Source: Arsenophonus sp052174455
GTDB lineage: Bacteria; Pseudomonadota; Gammaproteobacteria; Enterobacterales; Enterobacteriaceae
Length of the DNA stretch: 64,000 nucleotides
Assembly: GCA_052174455.1 (NCBI GenBank)
Contig: JBQMRP010000071.1
Span: forward strand, 1 to 64,000
Direction of reading: 5' to 3'
The notes under the pieces were generated by a model. The model had not been told where the DNA came from. It saw only the letters and a program-made list of their open reading frames with translations, and searched no databases. Made by a program: the position numbers and the translations under genes. Positions 57,881-64,000 of this stretch are shown in pieces. Numbering within the stretch: position 1 is the stretch's first letter; each line of letters begins with the position of its first letter.

Positions 57881-58522
57881 ATGGCTGTCGCCGCCAACAA
57901 ACGTTCGGTAATGACACTGTTTTCTGGCCAGACCGACATATTTAGCCATCAAGTGAGGATCGTATTGGCAGAAAAGGACGTGAGCGTTGAGATTGAAAAT
58001 GTTGAAGCAGATAATTTGCCTCAAGATTTAATTGATCTAAATCCTTACCAAACAGTACCAACTCTGGTTGATAGAGAATTAACATTATATAATTCTCGCG
58101 TTGTTATGGAATATCTTGATGAACGCTTTCCGTATCCACCGTTGATGCCTGTTTATCCAGTTGCTCGTGGTGGTACTCGTTTGATGATGCATCGGATAGA
58201 CAAAGATTGGTATTCTTTGATCAATAAGATTGAAAACAAAGATCCTCAATCTGATGTTGCTCGTAAGCGGTTAAGAGAGGAGCTGATATCAATTTCACCA
58301 ATTTTTAAAGAGATACCCTTTTTTATGAGTGAAGAATTTAGTCTGGTTGATTGTTATTTAGCTCCTCTTTTGTGGCGATTACCTTTCTGGAATATTGATT
58401 TCCCCAAAAGGAAAGAAACAGAGGGTATTCGTTCTTATATGAAACGTGTATTTGAGCGAGATTCTTTTCTTGCTTCATTAACTGAAGCTGAGCGTGATAT
58501 GCGTTTGTTTACTATAGGTTAA
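57881..58522 (+). CDS. sspA: Stringent starvation protein A
   Basis: SspA is a glutathione-S-transferase-fold protein that binds RNA polymerase and affects stationary-phase and phage late transcription. From ATG 57881 it has 213 residues, beginning MAVAANKRSVMTLFSGQTDI, with a strong GGAGG upstream; the frame starting at TTG 57869 is less likely. The surface-pocket motif region PPLMPVYPVARG is conserved. The segment FPKRKETEGIRSYMKRVFERDSF shows the conserved C-terminal helix. It is followed by sspB, 6 nt downstream. Confidence 0.96.
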   Translation: MAVAANKRSVMTLFSGQTDIFSHQVRIVLAEKDVSVEIENVEADNLPQDLIDLNPYQTVPTLVDRELTLYNSRVVMEYLDERFPYPPLMPVYPVARGGTRLMMHRIDKDWYSLINKIENKDPQSDVARKRLREELISISPIFKEIPFFMSEEFSLVDCYLAPLLWRLPFWNIDFPKRKETEGIRSYMKRVFERDSFLASLTEAERDMRLFTIG

Positions 58523-58528
58523 TTTATT

Positions 58529-59020
58529 ATGGAATTGTTAGAAATGTCGCCACGTCGTCCTTACCTTCTTAGGGCTCATTATGAATGGCTTCTCGATAAT
58601 AATATGACACCTCATTTAGTTGTGGATGTTAATATTTTTGGTGTAAATGTTCCGATGGAGTATGCCTATAAAGGACAGATTATTTTAAATATTACACCTT
58701 CTTCCGTTGGAAATTTAGGGCTAACTAATGAAATTGTTAGCTTCAATGCCCGTTTTAGTGGTTTTTCTCGCTATGTTGAGGTACCTATGAGTGCTATTAT
58801 TGCTATTTATGGGCGCGAAAATGGAGTAGGAATGATATTTGAACCTGAGCCAAAATATGAGAGTGATATAGATAATTCTATCACTAAAAGTAAAAATTTA
58901 GTGCTTGTTAGCGATTTTAAATTATCAAAGGAATCACAAGAAATAACATCGATCTCATCTTCTGATGATGAGCCGCCAATGCCACCAAAAAGACGCCCAA
59001 TGCTACGTGTTATTAAATAA
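58529..59020 (+). CDS. sspB: ClpXP adaptor SspB
   Basis: SspB delivers ssrA-tagged proteins from stalled ribosomes to ClpXP. It has 163 residues (E. coli 165). The folded domain has MSPRRPYLLRAHYEWLLDNN, TPHLVVDVN, NARFSGFSRYVEVP and GRENGVGMIFEPE. A low-complexity linker then leads to the conserved ClpX-binding tail PPKRRPMLRVIK. The linker is divergent, as usual. It suggests an active tmRNA-ClpXP quality-control route. Confidence 0.96.
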   Translation: MELLEMSPRRPYLLRAHYEWLLDNNMTPHLVVDVNIFGVNVPMEYAYKGQIILNITPSSVGNLGLTNEIVSFNARFSGFSRYVEVPMSAIIAIYGRENGVGMIFEPEPKYESDIDNSITKSKNLVLVSDFKLSKESQEITSISSSDDEPPMPPKRRPMLRVIK

Positions 59021-59245
59021 GGTATGTCATGATTGAGGAAATTATTAATACTATTTTTTTAAACCAAAAATTTTAGTTAAAAATTTGTATTTATCTAATA
59101 AAAAATTTTTATAAGTTAATTTATTGTTTATGAAAACCTAAATGTAAATTATCCAACAACAATCTATGTTAGATCCCTGTATTTTTATTTATATTAAGTT
59201 ATTGTTTAATTTGATTTTCTGTATCGTGGGGTGGTGAGTTTGTGT

Positions 59246-61474
59246 ATGAAGCTGCTTAATGGTTTACTCAGTATTATGTTAATTTAATGATAAAGCTTTT
59301 TGGATTGATTAAATTTTCTTTACTGCTAATTGCAGTACTTATTGGATTAATCATCGCATTAAAAATAGTGATTGATGTTTTATCATACGGCAATTTTAAA
59401 AATGTTGATTTGGTTTTCTCTATTTTTTGGATTGATTATTATGGTCTTTGGCGGTCTACTTTCTGTTTATTGTTGAACAATTTGAAGAGTTTTGTTATTG
59501 TTATTTGGAAATTGCAGAGAATAAAAAATACAAAATACACATTTATAATTATTAGAAAAATTGTAAAAAGAGATAAAGCATCGAGAGAATGGTTTAATTT
59601 GAGTTCGAACAGCAGTTTATATCATTACAGATATTTTTAGATACGTCACCTGATCTTGTTTATTACCGTAATAAACATAATAATTTTTGTTGTAATCGAG
59701 TAGTGGAATTTTTGACAGGTCTTAATCAAAATAGCTTAATTGAACTAACTTATCGTGAAATTTATGGTGGAAAGTTGTAGAAAAAGAGCTTGAAACTGAT
59801 TAAAAAGTATTTTTTATAATTTATTATTGATCTATAAATAATGGTTGGTATAGCGTAATGGGCGAAATGTATGATTTGATATATGTAAAACGCCTTTTAT
59901 GATCGAGTTGAGACCCGCCATAGGTTAGGAGTATTTAGATATGATGTTACCAATCTTAAATTCTAACAGTAAGTATTAGAAAGTGTTAGAAAAATAAGAT
60001 AACATTTATTCAACCAATCAGGTATGAGCTTCGTATTCCGCTTAATAGGAATATCAAATTGAGTCGTATATTACTTAATATAAAATTAACTAATAAATAA
60101 AAATTAGTTGAAAATTATTCACGTCAGCGATATTACTTTACCTAATATGTTAATGACATTATTGAAATGGATAAAATTGAATCACGCAAAGTTAATTTAG
60201 ATAGTCAATAAATTGATTTTAAGTAATTTATTTCCGATCTTAAAAACTTACCAAGTTTTTAGTAAAGCCTAAATATTGAAATTTTAACTGAAAGTAAAAG
60301 AAAATTTACCGAACAAGATCATTACTGATTCAAGATTAAGTGGCTACAAGAAATACTATGGAATTTAATTGCTAATACCGCAAGATTTACTCAATAAGGT
60401 GAGATTAAAGTTTATATTTACTATAAAATATATGAGCAACTTTTTACTCAAGTTATTGATAAGTCGCATTAGTATCTAAAAAAAAACGTAAAAAAGATTA
60501 ATCATCTACTATCAGATAGATGATAGTGTTACTGGCAAGCCAGAAATTGGTACTGGGATTAAACTTTCTGTTTCTAAACGGTTAGCAAAAGCATAGGGAG
60601 ATATAGAAGTCGATACTATTTAATCTTTTGGTAGATTCTTGTTTTATTGTGCCCTTTATAGCGATAATTGTTGCAAAAATAATTGAGATAGAAACATATA
60701 AAACTGCTTTGCGATTTAAATTGCATATTCTTTTGTGGGATATTTTGAATTAAATATTATCGTCGTGCAATCATATTAGAAATTAAGCTATACCGTTAAT
60801 ATTCCTATCAATGGGAAGATAGGATTAGAAATATTTAAAATTGGTAGTTATGGTTGATTTTTATTTGGATATAAAACTATATGGTAGATCGGCCTTGATT
60901 ATTGAGCGTTAGTTTCGTTAAATCTATCCTAATAGATAAGCATAAAGCTTTAATTGTATTAACAGCTAATGCATTTAAAAACAAAAAAATATATTGATGC
61001 AAGTATGGATGATGTATTGAGTACACTACTCTTGGTAAGAGTATTAATAAAGATTATTGGAATATTTAACTTAATTATAAAAATATATTCATCAGTGCTC
61101 TGTTAAAGCAATTTACTAGCTATGATGACGTATTAGATAGTAATACATTCAATTAATATTTCAATTAGTTAGATTAAATTAATTGAAGAGGGCATGAAAA
61201 TCTTTAAAAAGTGATTTCAGAATATTCATATTTACTGGACTATAATTTTCTGTCTAAAGATCAAAATAGAATTGTTGTTGAAGCCAATAACAATTAAAGG
61301 TGTAGCTGGTATGCAATTGGTTTGTATTATTTTTAGCAGTTAGCTCAACACCTACAAATCACAAAATTTACCTGTCTGGTTGGATAATACTAAAAAATTG
61401 TTTGATGAATTAAAAGTAGGTTGGCAAAAGATATTAAAATTTTGAAATGATGGTTAGCGAGATTCAAAAATAAG
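59246..61474 (+). pseudogene. arcB: arcB relic (anoxic redox hybrid sensor kinase)
   Basis: ArcB senses quinone redox state and phosphorylates ArcA. Blocks survive in order: MIKLFGLIKFSLLLIAVL (membrane segment, 59287), TSPDLVYYRNKHNNF (PAS; E. coli ASPDLVFYRNEDKEF, near 59640), ELRIPLNRNIKLSRILL (E. coli ELRTPLNGIVGLSRILL, near 60026), DIIEMDKIESRKVNLDSQ (near 60155), LTANAFKNKK and DASMDDVLST (receiver, near 60960-61015), LPVWLDNTKKLFDELKVGW (C-terminus, near 61370). The catalytic His is Tyr (60023-60025) and the phosphotransfer-domain His appears as Asn (61286-61288). Dozens of stops and frameshifts. Confidence 0.92.
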
Positions 61475-61534
61475 CAAAACCGAAGTTGGATGTGCAAATA
61501 TTTCGCCAACATCAAAGAAATCGTTTTGAGACTC

Positions 61535-61555
61535 ACCAATCATGATATGATTGGT
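61535..61555. terminator. Hairpin after the arcB relic
   Basis: ACCAATCAT-GAT-ATGATTGGT is a perfect 9-bp stem 60 nt beyond the arcB end, with no T-tract. It may be the remnant of a terminator. Confidence 0.35.
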
Positions 61556-61713
61556 TGTAGATGGTTAGTAAGATAGAAATCTTTATTTTTATAAGCCAAT
61601 CAACATAACAGATACAATCATTTTTGTTACAAAATTCATTAAAATTTATGATCAAGTTTTATTTAATTATATTAAATAAATTAGTAACAATCTATACTGC
61701 AAATAGAGTTAGA

Positions 61714-62010
61714 TATGGAAACCTATTTATTGTAGTAATTTTAAGTGAATGTGATTATATTCGATGGTACTGAAATTTATGAATTAATGCTTATCATGTC
61801 ATGTTTGTAACATAATGTTACAGTGTGTTTTAGCATATAATCAAGAGAAACTAAATATTATTTATTCTATAAATAGAAAAGAAAAATAAGAAAATGAAAC
61901 ATAATGATGCCGAAATATTCACGTATTTTACGTGGGAAATATCGTATTGTAGCATCTACATACAGATGCTGATAAGTTTAATCCAGTCATTATTTCCACT
62001 AGTAAATAAT
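61714..62010 (+). pseudogene. elbB: elbB relic (glyoxalase GatA/ElbB)
   Basis: ElbB is a class I glutamine-amidotransferase-fold glyoxalase, adjacent to arcB in E. coli. Here, just after arcB, joined frames read VILSECD then VIFDGTEIYELMLIMS (E. coli VILSGCGVYDGSEIHEAVLTLLAIS), then RNIHVFYVGNIV and HTDADKFNPVII (E. coli ITRGEIRPLAQADADELDALIV). The 3' half is missing; an IS256 relic begins about 150 bp later. The match is short but position and order support it. Confidence 0.65.
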
Positions 62011-62164
62011 GAATAAAAATTTATTTATTTGCAAATATTTGATTTAATTGCAAATAGATAAAGGAGTTATTAGCATATCTATTGTATGACGGTCAGGATA
62101 TGTTCTACTCTTATTCTTCATTAATCTATTCTCCCTCCTTAAATTAGACGTTGTTTTACTACCT

Positions 62165-63290
62165 AAGGGTGGTTGAGTTATGCTCATTATTTGATATTAT
62201 GGAGGTTTCTGAGATGGTGTGGTGAATTCTGCTAATTAATTTCGTGAATGATTTTAACATCGGAGAGATGATAAACCATGAAAATGTACCATATATATCT
62301 ACGAAATTAGATATTACCTCTGATCCTTTGTATGAACGCATCAGTAACACTGCTAGGTTTTGTAGATAACAGGGTTACCGTTATTTGTTCTGTGCCAAGG
62401 CCATCCTGCGATAACCTTATCAACGCTGGTCTTGTTTATGGATACATTCGTCATTCGTAACAGTTAGTTATCACAGAGAATCATGCAGACTAGTATTGGC
62501 GATGTTGAGATTAAACTACTTAAGGTTAAAAGTGGATCGCAGTAGCAACAGAATACCCTTAAGTAGCTCCTTTCTACAGCTTATCTGAAGCGTGCAAAAT
62601 CCTCAAAAAAAAGTTACTACTCCATCACTTGTACCTGTAAGATATTTCCACCTCTAATTTTCATAAAGCCCTAAGGGTAATTCTCAGTAAAAAAGAAGAT
62701 GATTTCTCTACAGCACTATCAGTAAGTAAACTAAGACCACAATGCCTTGAAAAGCGCAGGCATTAGCGGCTTTCTGATTTAAGTGATATACCTGTGTTTT
62801 ATTACTTGGATGAAGATATATATCATTTCTTAGGTAAGCTGATCGTCTTTCCCTGCTATTCATTCTTGATAGCACTGCGTATGGCTATAAAAGAAACTAG
62901 TTGCAGTTGAAATTGCTTATCGAGAGTTAGAAGTAAACTGGGTATAACACTTCTTAATTTCTTGTGAGCACATTCTTGATCTTATTTCCCAAGGTTGATT
63001 ATGGAAAACGGTTGCTATTATTTTTGTAATGAATAGCAAAGATATTTCTAGATATGTATTACCAACGTTGTTTGATGGTACATAAAACATCTAAGATTCT
63101 ACCTTTACTCCCAAAAAGGTAGGAAACCGAAAGTTAATGGTGAGTTGTAGGATGCTATGGCTAGCAGAGAGCCCTGATGCTACTAATAAAGCCTTTTATA
63201 TTTTGTTGTAAGATTTTAGCGAAGTATTCTGCAGCTTCTTCATCGCTAGAGAAAGATGAACGGTAGTGCACACCGTAGTGTGCTTTTATA
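62165..63290 (+). mobile_element. IS256 relic, 3'-truncated
   Basis: The 5' start (near 62185) and body parallel 54640-55700. MVHKTSKILPLL-like sequence and VGNRKLMVSCRMLWLAESPD near 63080-63165 match the CWVHKTANVLNKLPK...KAKxxLHxIWMAETR region. The C-terminal quarter is missing, and an IS1595 relic in reverse orientation follows. 62100-62160 carries a short reversed copy of the IS256 3' end. Confidence 0.68.
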
Positions 63291-64000
63291 TTTTAAATAT
63301 GGAATTTATTAGCAATAATTTTTTGGTTATCACACTTATTAGTTGGTGATGATGACTAATTTCATGCTTAATGGTAAAGTTTTCGTACTATATTTAGCTC
63401 GACCAGATCAAAGGATTGACTATTTATTGATGATTATTTCAAGAAAACAGCTAATATACACTCTCTGCATTAAACTCTTTAAGAATCTCATCGTTAACAT
63501 AGCTTCTGTTAATTCTCGGGCGATTAAGGCCGTAATTTCTTTTTTATTTTTTTTTTTCTTCTTCTCCCGAATTTTTACCTTTCCTATGTAGAAATAACGA
63601 TTCCATTTAAAGGAAGTAAGAAAAAATGTTTCATCGACTTCAAATAATATTTAGCATGTTTATGTTGATATCGTATCGCTGAAGCAAAAAAGAAATGAAC
63701 ATCATCATAAAGGTTGTTTTAAAATAAATGCCTGTTTCTTTCGCTGACTCCGCGAAAAATCAAGCTATTCAACATATATCGGAAATAACTAAATTATTTA
63801 TTTTTGTTATCTAGTTTCGATAGCAGACTTCCAGTAATATTGTTAATATTTTTCTGAAATTCAGGAGTTTTGCAATGATATCGCTGTAGCCATAATGAAT
63901 GTTTCTAATGGATAACATGTTTACTGTAACAATATATACAGAATAAAATGGAGTGAATTGCTTCAATACATGAACCGAGATCATCTAATAGATTATTATC
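63290..64000 (-). mobile_element. IS1595 relic, minus strand, continuing past the window
   Basis: The reverse complement of the 3' two-thirds of the plus-strand copies, very similar to 18430-19085. On the minus strand it includes the DETFF region (near 63640) and the LSYxRYMLNSLIFRGVSERNR-like region (near 63750-63800). The 5' end lies outside the window. Confidence 0.65.

Noticed and set aside
59287..59640. 117-codon membrane protein
   Set aside because: It is the N-terminal part of the decayed arcB; the following PAS, kinase, receiver and phosphotransfer blocks continue in other frames.
1..64000. CRISPR array, prophage, toxin-antitoxin or novel defence system
   Set aside because: No regularly spaced repeats, no phage structural genes and no paired small intact genes were found; all dispersed repeats resolve into IS relics.

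Overview
The window reads as a chromosome segment of a host-restricted gammaproteobacterium of the Enterobacterales, most likely an insect endosymbiont with an Arsenophonus/Morganellaceae-like or Sodalis-like ancestry. The family placement is inference from protein similarity recalled by eye. The evidence is a strongly AT-biased sequence, intact genes that are nearly all informational or essential, E. coli-like local gene order, about half of the DNA non-coding, and that non-coding DNA filled with decayed genes and insertion sequences (IS).

Layout. 1-8012: IS256 tail, rseC relic, then lepA-lepB-rnc-era-(recO relic)-pdxJ-acpS with convergent yfhL. 8013-19300: IS256 relic, glyQ-glyS, then a nested block of IS256, IS1595 and IS91 relics. 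19304-21212: an isolated waaG-waaP pair (LPS core). 21280-22410: IS1595 relic. 22697-41601, nearly all on the minus strand: the deaD / nlpI relic / pnp / rpsO / truB / rbfA / infB / nusA / rimP relic / tRNA-fMet / tRNA-Leu / secG / glmM / folP / ftsH / rlmE / greA block in E. coli order, with a yhbY relic on the plus strand between rlmE and greA. 41805-45680: a dacB relic split by a full-length IS256 relic and an IS1595 relic. 45803-48848: obgE-rpmA-rplU, with ispB divergent. 49535-56070: mdh surrounded by IS256, IS481-like, IS91 and IS1595 relics. 56650-59020: rplM-rpsI and sspA-sspB. 59246-62010: arcB and elbB relics. 62165 to the end: IS256 and IS1595 relics.

How the genes work together. 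The intact set covers translation (LepA, IF2, NusA, RbfA, TruB, S15, S9, L13, L21, L27, Obg, Era, RNase III, RlmE, GlyQS, two tRNAs), RNA decay (PNPase, DeaD), protein export and quality control (LepB, SecG, FtsH, SspAB), and a few metabolic steps: PdxJ (vitamin B6), FolP (folate), AcpS, GlmM (cell wall), IspB (quinone tail), Mdh (TCA cycle). WaaG and WaaP point to a retained phosphorylated LPS core.

The most informative content is the graveyard. At least eight former genes (rseC, recO, yhbY, rimP, nlpI, dacB, arcB, elbB) can still be read as multiply interrupted relics in their ancestral positions. Four transposase families (IS256, IS1595, IS91 and, less surely, IS481) are present only as dead copies. 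I found no intact mobile element, CRISPR array or new defence system. The unusual signals are the recO-driven C-terminal extension of Era, the IS-split dacB, the internally inverted IS256 copy, long perfect inverted repeats in decaying DNA, and an inversion of rplM-elbB relative to E. coli with IS relics at one boundary.
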